In this document: positions 44,340-51,270 of the stretch, one piece after another | Layout of the letters: every line of letters begins with the position of its first letter | How positions within the stretch are numbered: position 1 is the first letter of the stretch | Assembly (NCBI RefSeq): GCF_027568515.1 | Contig: NZ_JANKZF010000003.1 | Location: 62,001-126,000, forward strand | Direction of reading: 5' to 3' | Origin: Arthrobacter sp. HY1533 | Lineage (GTDB): Bacteria > Actinomycetota > Actinomycetes > Actinomycetales > Micrococcaceae | DNA: 64,000 bases | Position numbers and translations under genes: made by a program | The notes under the pieces: generated by a model | Told to the model about the DNA's origin: nothing | What the model saw: only the letters and a program-made list of their open reading frames with translations | Database searches by the model: none

Positions 44340-45590
44340 GTGCTCGACACCGCCAAGGAAACACGGCTGCGCCGCCCACGCGGTGGACTGCTCCTGCTGC
44401 TGGGACCGGCCTTTGTTGCGGCCATTGCCTATGTGGATCCCGGCAATGTGGCCGCCAACCTCACCTCCGGCGCCAGCTACGGCTACCTTCTGGTGTGGGT
44501 CCTGGTCGCGGCCAATGTCATGGCCATGCTGGTGCAGTACCAGTCCGCCAAACTGGGTGTGGTCACGGGCAAGTCCCTCCCGGAGCACCTGGGCCAGCGC
44601 TTCGGCACCCGCAGCCGCCGCCTCTACTGGCTGCAGGCCGAGCTCGTGGCCATGGCCACCGACCTGGCCGAGGTGGTGGGCGGCGCGATTGCCCTGAACC
44701 TGCTGTTCCGGATCCCCCTTCCCGTGGGCGGGCTCATTGTGGGCATCGCCTCCATGGTCCTGCTGAGCGTGCAAAACCGGCACGGCCAGCGCCCCTTTGA
44801 ATCGGTCATCATCTTCCTGCTCGTGATCATCACGATCGGCTTCCTCGCCGGCCTGGTGCTGAGCCCGCCCGACCCCGCGGGCGTGGCGGGCGGTCTCGTC
44901 CCGCGCTTTGACGGCGCCGGAAGCGTCATGCTCGCCGCCGGCATGCTGGGGGCAACTGTCATGCCGCACGCCATTTACCTGCATTCCCAACTAGCCAAGG
45001 ACAGGCACCCGGACTCACGCAGCACCCCGGCGCGCCTGCGCCAGATCATCAAGGCCACCCGGGTGGACGTGGTCCTTGCCCTGATCCTGGCCGGCGCCGT
45101 CAACATCGGCATGCTGCTCCTTGCTGCCTCGACCCTCGGCGGGATTGCCGGAACCGACAGCATCGAGGGTGCCCATGCGGCAATCGTGGACAACCTGGGG
45201 CCCGTGATCGGCGTCGTGTTTGCCGTGGGCCTGCTGGCCTCGGGCCTGGCCTCCACCTCGGTTGGCGCCTATGCCGGCGCCACCATCATGCACGGGCTGC
45301 TCAAGGTCCGCATTCCGCTGCAGGCCCGGCGCATGGTCAGCCTGATCCCCGCCGTCATCTTGCTGTCGGCCGGAGTGGACCCCACCTGGGCGCTGATCGT
45401 GAGCCAAATTGTGCTCAGCTTCGGCATTCCCTTTGCCCTCATCCCGCTCCTTCGCCTGACGGCCAGCAAAGACATCATGGGCGTGCACCGCGACGGCCTG
45501 CCCCTCCGCCTGGCCGCACTGGTCAGCGTGGTGCTCATTGTGTCCCTGAACGCCGTGCTGCTGTGGCTGACGTTTACGGGCCAGGCCTGA
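44340..45590 (+). CDS. mntH: Manganese importer MntH (NRAMP family)
   Basis: A 416-residue divalent metal transporter with eleven predicted helices. The first helix carries the metal-binding AYVDPGNVAANLTSG (DPGN motif) and helix six carries GATVMPHAIYLHSQL (MPH motif), both required for Mn(II)/Fe(II) transport. It starts at GTG 44340 with AAGGATGG upstream. A DtxR-type regulator follows 42 bp later on the same strand and an operator candidate lies at the promoter, so uptake is probably shut down when Mn is plentiful. Confidence 0.95.
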   Translation: MLDTAKETRLRRPRGGLLLLLGPAFVAAIAYVDPGNVAANLTSGASYGYLLVWVLVAANVMAMLVQYQSAKLGVVTGKSLPEHLGQRFGTRSRRLYWLQAELVAMATDLAEVVGGAIALNLLFRIPLPVGGLIVGIASMVLLSVQNRHGQRPFESVIIFLLVIITIGFLAGLVLSPPDPAGVAGGLVPRFDGAGSVMLAAGMLGATVMPHAIYLHSQLAKDRHPDSRSTPARLRQIIKATRVDVVLALILAGAVNIGMLLLAASTLGGIAGTDSIEGAHAAIVDNLGPVIGVVFAVGLLASGLASTSVGAYAGATIMHGLLKVRIPLQARRMVSLIPAVILLSAGVDPTWALIVSQIVLSFGIPFALIPLLRLTASKDIMGVHRDGLPLRLAALVSVVLIVSLNAVLLWLTFTGQA

Positions 45591-45632
45591 TCCGGCGGCA
45601 ATCCGCCGGCGGCAGCGGGTAGGCTGGGGGAC

Positions 45633-46385
45633 GTGAAACAGACAGCCACCTCCTCCAGCATCGAAGACTATGTCAAGGTCATCTATGCGTACACGGAGTG
45701 GCAGGACAAGCCCATCACCTCCTCCGCCCTGGCCGCCAGGCTTGGCGTGGCGAACTCCTCGGTGTCCGAGATGGTGCGCAAGCTCAAGGACCAGGGCCTG
45801 GTTGACCACCAGCCCTACAGCCCCATCCACCTGACCCCCAAGGGCCTCACGCTCGCACTGGCCATGGTCCGGCGGCACAGGCTCCTGGAGACGTACCTGG
45901 TCCGGGAGCTGGGCTACACTTGGGACGAGGTCCACGACGAGGCCGAGCAGCTTGAGCACGCCGTTTCCGAGCACTTTATTGAGCGCATGAGCGCCAAGCT
46001 GGGCCATCCCGTCCGCGACCCGCACGGCGACCCCATCCCGGACCCGCACGGCCGCATCACCATGGCGCCCTCGCACCGGCTGGACGAGCTCGATGCGGGC
46101 CACACGGGCCGCATCTCGCGCATCAGCGACCACGACCCCGAATTGCTGCGCCATCTTGAATCACTGCATATAGGCCTCGACACTGAACTGACGGTGGTGG
46201 GCCGGCCCCGCTTTGGCGCAGGGCTGCAGGTGCTCCTTGCCGGTTCCACGCCCGACGCCGGTCCCCAGACCCTGGGCGAAGAGGTTGCGGCATCGCTGTG
46301 GCTGGCTTCCACGCAAACGCATCCGGGATGCTCCGTGCAGGAGCTCACCGGGGGCTCGCTCATGAGCCCGCACACCGCGCACTAG
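45633..46385 (+). CDS. mntR: DtxR-family metal-dependent regulator MntR
   Basis: A 250-residue DtxR/MntR repressor. The N-terminal wHTH reads SSIEDYVKVIYAYTEWQ, SSALAARLGVANSSVSEMVR and LTPKGLTLALAMVRRHRLLE; the dimerisation/metal domain follows with E-x2-D-E-AEQLEHAVS, and a C-terminal FeoA-like SH3 domain (LRHLESLHIGLDTELTVVG). Residues HRLLETYLV and EAEQLEHAVS supply the usual metal ligands. A TAGGCT -10 ends 7 nt before the GTG, suggesting a leaderless mRNA distinct from mntH. Pairing with mntH supports manganese, though an IdeR-like iron role is not excluded. Confidence 0.92.
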   Translation: MKQTATSSSIEDYVKVIYAYTEWQDKPITSSALAARLGVANSSVSEMVRKLKDQGLVDHQPYSPIHLTPKGLTLALAMVRRHRLLETYLVRELGYTWDEVHDEAEQLEHAVSEHFIERMSAKLGHPVRDPHGDPIPDPHGRITMAPSHRLDELDAGHTGRISRISDHDPELLRHLESLHIGLDTELTVVGRPRFGAGLQVLLAGSTPDAGPQTLGEEVAASLWLASTQTHPGCSVQELTGGSLMSPHTAH

Positions 46386-46401
46386 GGCGGCCACTGCCCG
46401 T

Positions 46402-46821
46402 TCAGCGGGCCAGGTGCCGGGAGACGGCCAGGTTCGCCACGGCGAACACCGCCATCAGGGCGCCCAGGACAGGTGCCCCGGCGGCAAACAGGGCCGCCGA
46501 TCCGGCCAGGAAGGCGCCCAGCGACACCCAGCGGACCGCACCTGCCCCCAAGCGGCGTTCGCTGCGCGGCGCCAGGAAGACGCCCCACAGCACCACTGCC
46601 ACGGCCGGGATGCCAATGCCCAGCAGCATGTTCCAGGGCGGGGCCTGTGTGAACCCCCAGAAGACGAAGGCCGAGAGCATGGCCACCTCCAGCGCGAACC
46701 CCACGAGCGCGTTGGCCAGCCCCAGCCCGGCCCCAGCCCGGACCTGTGCCCTGGCGCGTTCCCGGGATTCGGCGCGCTGTGCCGTGTCGACACCGGGCTG
46801 CCGGGTTGTCTGCTTGTCCAA
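46402..46821 (-). CDS. YrdB-like (DUF2568) membrane protein
   Basis: A 139-residue small membrane protein. After a charged N-terminus (about 30 residues) come four hydrophobic helices: LANALVGFALEVAMLSAFVFWGF, LLGIGIPAVAVVLWGVFLAP, WVSLGAFLAGSAALFAAGAP and LGALMAVFAVANLAVSRH. The LWGVFLAPRSERRL segment is typical of DUF2568/YrdB proteins. Function is unknown. It starts 8 bp after the acyl-CoA synthetase stop on the same strand, so they share a transcript. It is convergent with mntR, 16 bp apart. Confidence 0.82.
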   Translation of the reverse strand: MDKQTTRQPGVDTAQRAESRERARAQVRAGAGLGLANALVGFALEVAMLSAFVFWGFTQAPPWNMLLGIGIPAVAVVLWGVFLAPRSERRLGAGAVRWVSLGAFLAGSAALFAAGAPVLGALMAVFAVANLAVSRHLAR

Positions 46822-46829
46822 GATTTTCC

Positions 46830-48497
46830 TTACGTCCCCTGCTCCTGCTGGTCCATGTCGGCGCGCCGGCGGCGCAGCACGTAGCGCTGCACCTTGCCAC
46901 TGGGCGTTTTGGGCAGTTCCGCCACAAAGTGGATCCTGCGCGGGTACGCATGGGCGGCAAATTTTTCCTTCACGAGCTGCTGCAGTTCCGCAGCCAGCGC
47001 ATCGGAGGCCTCCGCCGGGTCATCGAGGACAACAAAGGCCTCAAGAACCTCGCCACGGATCGCATCGGGTGTGCCGATCACGGCGGATTCGGCCACGGCC
47101 GGGTGCCTGGCCAGCACGGATTCCACGTCAAAGGGGCCAATCCGGTAACCGGCCATGATGATGACGTCGTCATCCCGCGAGGAGAAGTAAATGCAGCCGT
47201 CGGCGTCGCGGCGCCCCGAATCCCCAGTGATGTACCACTGCCCGTCGGCGGACTGGCGCTCGGCGGTCTTTTCCGCATTGCCCACGTAGCCGGTGAACCA
47301 CATGAATGGGCTGCCGGGGACATTGACAGCCACCCGCCCCGCTTCACCGGCGGCGGCCGGGGCGTCGCTGTCCGCTGCCAGCACATCCACCTGCCAGCCG
47401 GGCAGCGGCCGGCCCATGGAGCCGGGCCGCAGCGGTTCGCGCAGCCCATCCGCCCAGGCGTTGCCGGCCACCATGCCCAGTTCGGTTTGTCCGTAGTGGT
47501 CCCGGACCTCAATCCCAAAGGCTTCCCTGCCCCAGTCAATGACGTCCGGGGTCAGCGGCTCCCCGGCGCTGGAGGCGCGGCGCAGGGCATGGGCGCTGCC
47601 GGCGGCCGAGCCTGCCCGCAATGAGCGGTACACGGTGGGGGCGGCGGCGAAGTTGCTGACCGCAAACTTGTCCATGACTGACCATGTCAGGCCGGCATCA
47701 AAGCCGGCGGTCAGCAGAAGGGAGCGGTGCCCGGCGGCCATGGGGGCGATGATGCCGAAGTAGAGTCCGTAGGCCCAGCCGGGATCGGCCATGTTCCAGA
47801 AGACGTCGCCGTCCTGCACGTCCAGGCCAAATTCCTGGTAGCCCACAAAGGAGGCCACTGCGCCCAGCGGAATGGGGACGCCCTTGGGGGTGCCGGTGGT
47901 GCCAGAGGTGAAGAGCTGCACGAGTGCACCTCCGCCGCCCACGGCGACGGGGACGCCGTCGGGCTTGTCATTGGGGTCCGCCACAAGTGAAAACGGACCG
48001 GTTCCGGCCACCATCTCTGCCATTGAGTGGTCATAGCCGAAGGCTTCTCCCCTGGCCACGACGATGGGCAGGGAGGCGTCGGAGGGGACCTCGCCCGGGG
48101 GGACAAGCTTGCTGCGCTGTCCGGCGTCGCAGATGGCCAGGCGGGCGCCGCTGGCCTGCAGGCGGAAGTCGATCGCGTCGTGGGCGAAGGCGGTGAACAG
48201 GGGAACATCCACGGCACCCAGGCGCCAGATGCCCAAAAGGGCTATGACCAGTTCCGCGGACTTGCCCATGAGCGTGGCCACGTGGTCCCCGCGCCCCACC
48301 CCCAGGGAGCTGAGCGCGGCGGCGAACCGCGTGGATTTCTCCCGCAGTTCGCCGTAGCTGATGTCGACGTGGCCCAGATGGGCGTCGACGACGGTAAAAG
48401 CAGTGTTGCCCGCCGGGCGCCGGTCGCACAACAGCTCGGCCGCGTTCGCACCGGGCACCGCAAAGGTGTCCAGCAGCTCCTGCACTCGTGAGGTCAT
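46830..48497 (-). CDS. AMP-forming acyl-CoA synthetase (acetyl/medium-chain type)
   Basis: A 555-residue adenylate-forming enzyme. Signatures in order: the P-loop-like VQLFTSGTTGTPKGVPIPLGA, EVRDHYGQTELGM, WYITGDSGRRDADG and the C-terminal catalytic-Lys segment ELPKTPSGKVQRYVLRRR. The closest style is acetyl-CoA synthetase-like or medium-chain acyl-CoA synthetases, which activate short carboxylic acids with ATP and CoA. ATG 48497 gives a normal length. The chain-length preference cannot be deduced. It is upstream of the YrdB-like gene and downstream of, but 70 bp from, the DUF4193 gene. Confidence 0.93.
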   Translation of the reverse strand: MTSRVQELLDTFAVPGANAAELLCDRRPAGNTAFTVVDAHLGHVDISYGELREKSTRFAAALSSLGVGRGDHVATLMGKSAELVIALLGIWRLGAVDVPLFTAFAHDAIDFRLQASGARLAICDAGQRSKLVPPGEVPSDASLPIVVARGEAFGYDHSMAEMVAGTGPFSLVADPNDKPDGVPVAVGGGGALVQLFTSGTTGTPKGVPIPLGAVASFVGYQEFGLDVQDGDVFWNMADPGWAYGLYFGIIAPMAAGHRSLLLTAGFDAGLTWSVMDKFAVSNFAAAPTVYRSLRAGSAAGSAHALRRASSAGEPLTPDVIDWGREAFGIEVRDHYGQTELGMVAGNAWADGLREPLRPGSMGRPLPGWQVDVLAADSDAPAAAGEAGRVAVNVPGSPFMWFTGYVGNAEKTAERQSADGQWYITGDSGRRDADGCIYFSSRDDDVIIMAGYRIGPFDVESVLARHPAVAESAVIGTPDAIRGEVLEAFVVLDDPAEASDALAAELQQLVKEKFAAHAYPRRIHFVAELPKTPSGKVQRYVLRRRRADMDQQEQGT

Positions 48498-48568
48498 GGT
48501 CGGCTCCTGTGGTGGGTCGCGCCCTGGCCGGCGGCACGCAGCTGCGCACCGCCTTGGGTCAGGACTGT

Positions 48569-48868
48569 TTAGCCTTCACAGTCCTTGCAGAAGAGCAGTC
48601 CGTTCTTTTCACGCGCAACCTGGCTGCGGTGGCGGACCAGGAAGCAGGACGAACACGTGAATTCGTCCTCCTGGGCCGGGATGACCTGGATGATGAGTTC
48701 CTCGTTGGAGAGGTCTGCACCGGGCAGGTCCGTGCCTTCTGCCGTGTCTGAATCTTCGACGTCGATGTGCGCCGTCTGTGCACCGCCGCGCTGGACCTGA
48801 AGAGCCTGAAGTGACTCTGTCTCGTGGTCTTCGTCCTTGTTGCGGGGTGCGTCGTAATCCGTTGCCAT
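48569..48868 (-). CDS. DUF4193 zinc-ribbon protein
   Basis: A 99-residue acidic protein. The N-terminal MATDYDAPR and the C-terminal paired cysteines (CSSCFLVRHRSQVAREK and CKDCEG) are the complete DUF4193 pattern, with two CxxC knuckles likely to bind zinc. It occurs widely and singly in actinobacteria next to varied genes. No function is known. It has its own promoter region (a TAGGAT -10 near 48925-48930 on the minus strand). Confidence 0.92.
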   Translation of the reverse strand: MATDYDAPRNKDEDHETESLQALQVQRGGAQTAHIDVEDSDTAEGTDLPGADLSNEELIIQVIPAQEDEFTCSSCFLVRHRSQVAREKNGLLFCKDCEG

Positions 48869-49149
48869 TCGGTTTTCAAACTCCTGAAGTGCTGGTGGTT
48901 GTGGCTGGGTCTTTCAGCGCCCCATCCTAGCCCTAGAAAGCAGGATTTGTGCCGTTAAATTCCCAATGTTTTCCCACAGCATAGGTGATGGTGCCCAAAT
49001 TGTGGTGTATTGTCACGAATTTTCGCATCGCGACCCGACGCCATCGCCGGAATTGTGGGGATTCTCACCCCCAAATACGCTCCGCCGGCCACCATCGCGG
49101 GGTCCCCGGGCGTGCCACGGCGGCCCCGGCAAACTAAACTTGATCCAAC

Positions 49150-49542
49150 ATGGCAAACAACTCTTCCTCCCGCCCGACGCTCAACCGCCGGCAAGTGGCC
49201 CAGGCCCTGAACATCCCGCCGGAAATGGCTGCGCGGAACGGCATCCCCTCGCGCATGGCCGCCGAGGAGGTGGCCGCCATTGACGCGAACCCGCCAGCCT
49301 GGCTGGCCCAGTCCCGTGCCAACTCCACCGGCAAGCGGCCCGTGTGGGTTGAGTTGCGCTGCTACCTGTGCGACTTCCATGAAGTGGCACGGCCCAAGAA
49401 GTGGTGGCCCGAGTTCAGCTTTGTGATCTGCGATTTCCACGGGAACTCCGAGCTGCCTGATGCAGCCCCCGGCTGGCGCCGCAGCGAGTACGACGGCGTG
49501 GGCTCGCGTTTCCGTGGCATCGTCGACTCCCAGGACCCCTGA
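49150..49542 (+). CDS. DUF5997-family protein
   Basis: A 130-residue soluble protein. It opens with LNRRQVAQALNIPPEMAARNGIP, a helical segment, followed by VWVELRCYLCDFHEVARPKKWWPEFSFVICDFHG (in part), a two-Cys, two-His cluster with conserved aromatic residues. This is the pattern of DUF5997, an actinobacterial family of unknown function. The -10 TAAACT (49135-49140) ends 9 nt before the ATG with no ribosome site, so translation is probably leaderless. It is a single gene on the plus strand. Confidence 0.87.
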   Translation: MANNSSSRPTLNRRQVAQALNIPPEMAARNGIPSRMAAEEVAAIDANPPAWLAQSRANSTGKRPVWVELRCYLCDFHEVARPKKWWPEFSFVICDFHGNSELPDAAPGWRRSEYDGVGSRFRGIVDSQDP

Positions 49543-49587
49543 GCCGCCCTCGGGGCGCTCCCGGCTTCCTCGCGTAGACTTCTCGGC

Positions 49588-50322
49588 GTGACGGTCCCGG
49601 CAAAACTCTTTCAGCAATGGCTTGGCGCCGTTGCCGGCAACACCAGCCAAGCCGCTGTGTGCCGCGCAGCGGGCATCAAGCGCTCCACCCTGGCCCAGCA
49701 GCTCGTGCGCGGCCGCGTCTCCGTGGCAACGGTGGCCGCCGTGAGCCGATCGCTGGACCTGCCCGTCGTGGGCACCCTGACGGTTTTCCCCAAGTTCAGC
49801 GACCTGTCCTCCGGCATGAAGCCACCCACCAACGCCGAGTTGATCAGCCAGATTTCCTACGCGGACCTGCTCCAGGAAATCCTCAACCGCAACGTCGCAG
49901 TCGAAACGGCCGCCGCCGCGGAGACCATCAGGCTATCCCCCGTGCCGCACAGGTTTTCCGTGCGGGACTGGCTGGACGCCATCGACGCCTCCGACCTGAG
50001 GCAGCAAGTGGCCCGGCGGGTCGCCATCGCACCGCAAAACCTTTCAGCCCAGATCAGCGCCAACAGGCTCACGGCCGAGCTGGCCGTTGAAAGCGCCCGC
50101 ATCGCCGGGGTGGGCCTGGCCAACGGCCTGGTCTCCACCGGGTTCCTCAGCCCCGAGGAGGCGGGCTGGGAACCGGATTCCCGGTCGGCCGCGCTGAAGT
50201 CAACCTCCAACAGCGCCCTGGTGCTGCTGGCCGCCCAGCGCCTGGACGCACTGGGCAAGGTTTTGCGGCGCAATGAAGACGACACGGCGGCAGCACAGAG
50301 CATTTGGGAGAACCTGGGATGA
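49588..50322 (+). CDS. HTH-containing protein with internal duplication, partner of a 7TM protein
   Basis: A 244-residue protein I cannot assign to a named family. The N-terminal half holds an HTH-like stretch, TSQAAVCRAAGIKRSTLAQQ to VATVAAVSRSLDLP. The C-terminal half repeats the layout weakly: WLDAIDASDLRQQVARRVAI, PQNLSAQISANRLTAELAVE, then SARIAGVGLANGLVSTGFL. It may thus carry two tandem HTH-like domains joined by a linker (about 85-120). No signal peptide. A TAGACT -10 box (49575-49580) ends 7 nt before the GTG, a typical leaderless start. Its stop overlaps the next gene, a seven-helix membrane protein, by 4 nt (ATGA), so the two work together, possibly as a membrane signal and its DNA-binding effector. 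This is inference. Confidence 0.85.
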   Translation: MTVPAKLFQQWLGAVAGNTSQAAVCRAAGIKRSTLAQQLVRGRVSVATVAAVSRSLDLPVVGTLTVFPKFSDLSSGMKPPTNAELISQISYADLLQEILNRNVAVETAAAAETIRLSPVPHRFSVRDWLDAIDASDLRQQVARRVAIAPQNLSAQISANRLTAELAVESARIAGVGLANGLVSTGFLSPEEAGWEPDSRSAALKSTSNSALVLLAAQRLDALGKVLRRNEDDTAAAQSIWENLG

Positions 50323-51020
50323 CATTGACACTTCAGTGGGTCGCCTTGGCAGTTTGCCTGGGGTGCACGGCCTGGCGCATTCCGGCCCTGGCACAGCGCC
50401 GCAACCGCGGCATGTTTTGGACCTTTGCCTTTATCTCCATCTGCGTCGCCCTGAGCATCCATGCCATCTACATGCCGCTGGACGGTCTTCTTGGCGGGCG
50501 CAACCTGACAAATGTGTTCCTGCGCCTGAGCCTGTTTGCCGTCTTCTACCTGCTGGCCTCCAGGGTTGCCGCCGCCTACAACTCACCGCTGGCCAGAAGG
50601 CTTATCAAGGGACCCGTGGGGCTGGCCATACTCATTGCCTGCTCCCTGGGCATTTGGATCAGCTACTTCCTCTCGGATGTGGACGGCTCCAGCACGGGGA
50701 TGGCCAGCCTTGCCGACCAGCCCTCCATTGAGGCCTACAAATGGTTCGGACAGGCCTACATGGCCTACGCCGCAGCCGTGGTGGTCATTCCCACGGCGAA
50801 GGCAGCCTTCTCCAACCGGCCCCCGCTGGACCGGGCCGCAGCACTGTTGATGTGCATTGGCTTTGCCATGGTCTGCGCCACCATGCCACTGCAGCTGCTG
50901 GAAGACGGGGCCATTGAGACACGTGTGGCCTTCGCTTCAATCATCTTCGTGGCGGCCGGACTGGCGCTGGTTTGGGTGTCGTTCATGCGCAGGCCGGTGC
51001 CCCCCAAGCCGCGCAGCTAG
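50319..51020 (+). CDS. Seven-transmembrane protein coupled to the HTH protein
   Basis: A 233-residue membrane protein with seven hydrophobic helices: LQWVALAVCLGCTAWRI, FWTFAFISICVALSIHAIYM, FLRLSLFAVFYLLASRV, VGLAILIACSLGIWISYFL, AYMAYAAAVVVIPTA, ALLMCIGFAMVCATMPLQLL and FASIIFVAAGLALVWVSF. Loops are short; a basic cluster in the first loop (ALAQRRNRG) suggests that loop is cytosolic, as positive-inside rules predict. It resembles in layout the MAB_1171c-like membrane proteins found beside HTH genes in actinobacteria, but I cannot confirm homology. Start ATG 50319 overlaps the HTH gene stop. No catalytic residues are recognised. A 112-nt gap then a hairpin at 51133-51168 follow. Confidence 0.82.
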   Translation: MTLTLQWVALAVCLGCTAWRIPALAQRRNRGMFWTFAFISICVALSIHAIYMPLDGLLGGRNLTNVFLRLSLFAVFYLLASRVAAAYNSPLARRLIKGPVGLAILIACSLGIWISYFLSDVDGSSTGMASLADQPSIEAYKWFGQAYMAYAAAVVVIPTAKAAFSNRPPLDRAAALLMCIGFAMVCATMPLQLLEDGAIETRVAFASIIFVAAGLALVWVSFMRRPVPPKPRS

Positions 51021-51132
51021 CAACAATCCAGGGCAGCCCGGAACTCGATGTACACAAATCCATTAGTCTCTGGCATAATAATGAATGTGTGAACATGGTT
51101 TGCCAAATCACAATGCACATAACTTTGGGGGT

Positions 51133-51168
51133 GGGTGGTGGCCCGGTCTAGCGACCAGGCCACCACCC
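51133..51168. terminator. Hairpin after the 7TM gene
   Basis: GGGTGGTGGCC-C-GGTC pairs with GACC-A-GGCCACCACCC around TAGC, followed by AATTATTT on the plus strand. It lies in a 250-bp gap with AT-rich DNA on both sides and may end the upstream operon. Confidence 0.7.
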
Positions 51169-51270
51169 AATTATTTAACCCCCCGGAACACGAGCTGTTG
51201 CAGTTGACATACACTGATGTGGTTGTGGCTCCACGCAATGAAGTACCGGGGGAAGGGACTTGCGGGTCGC

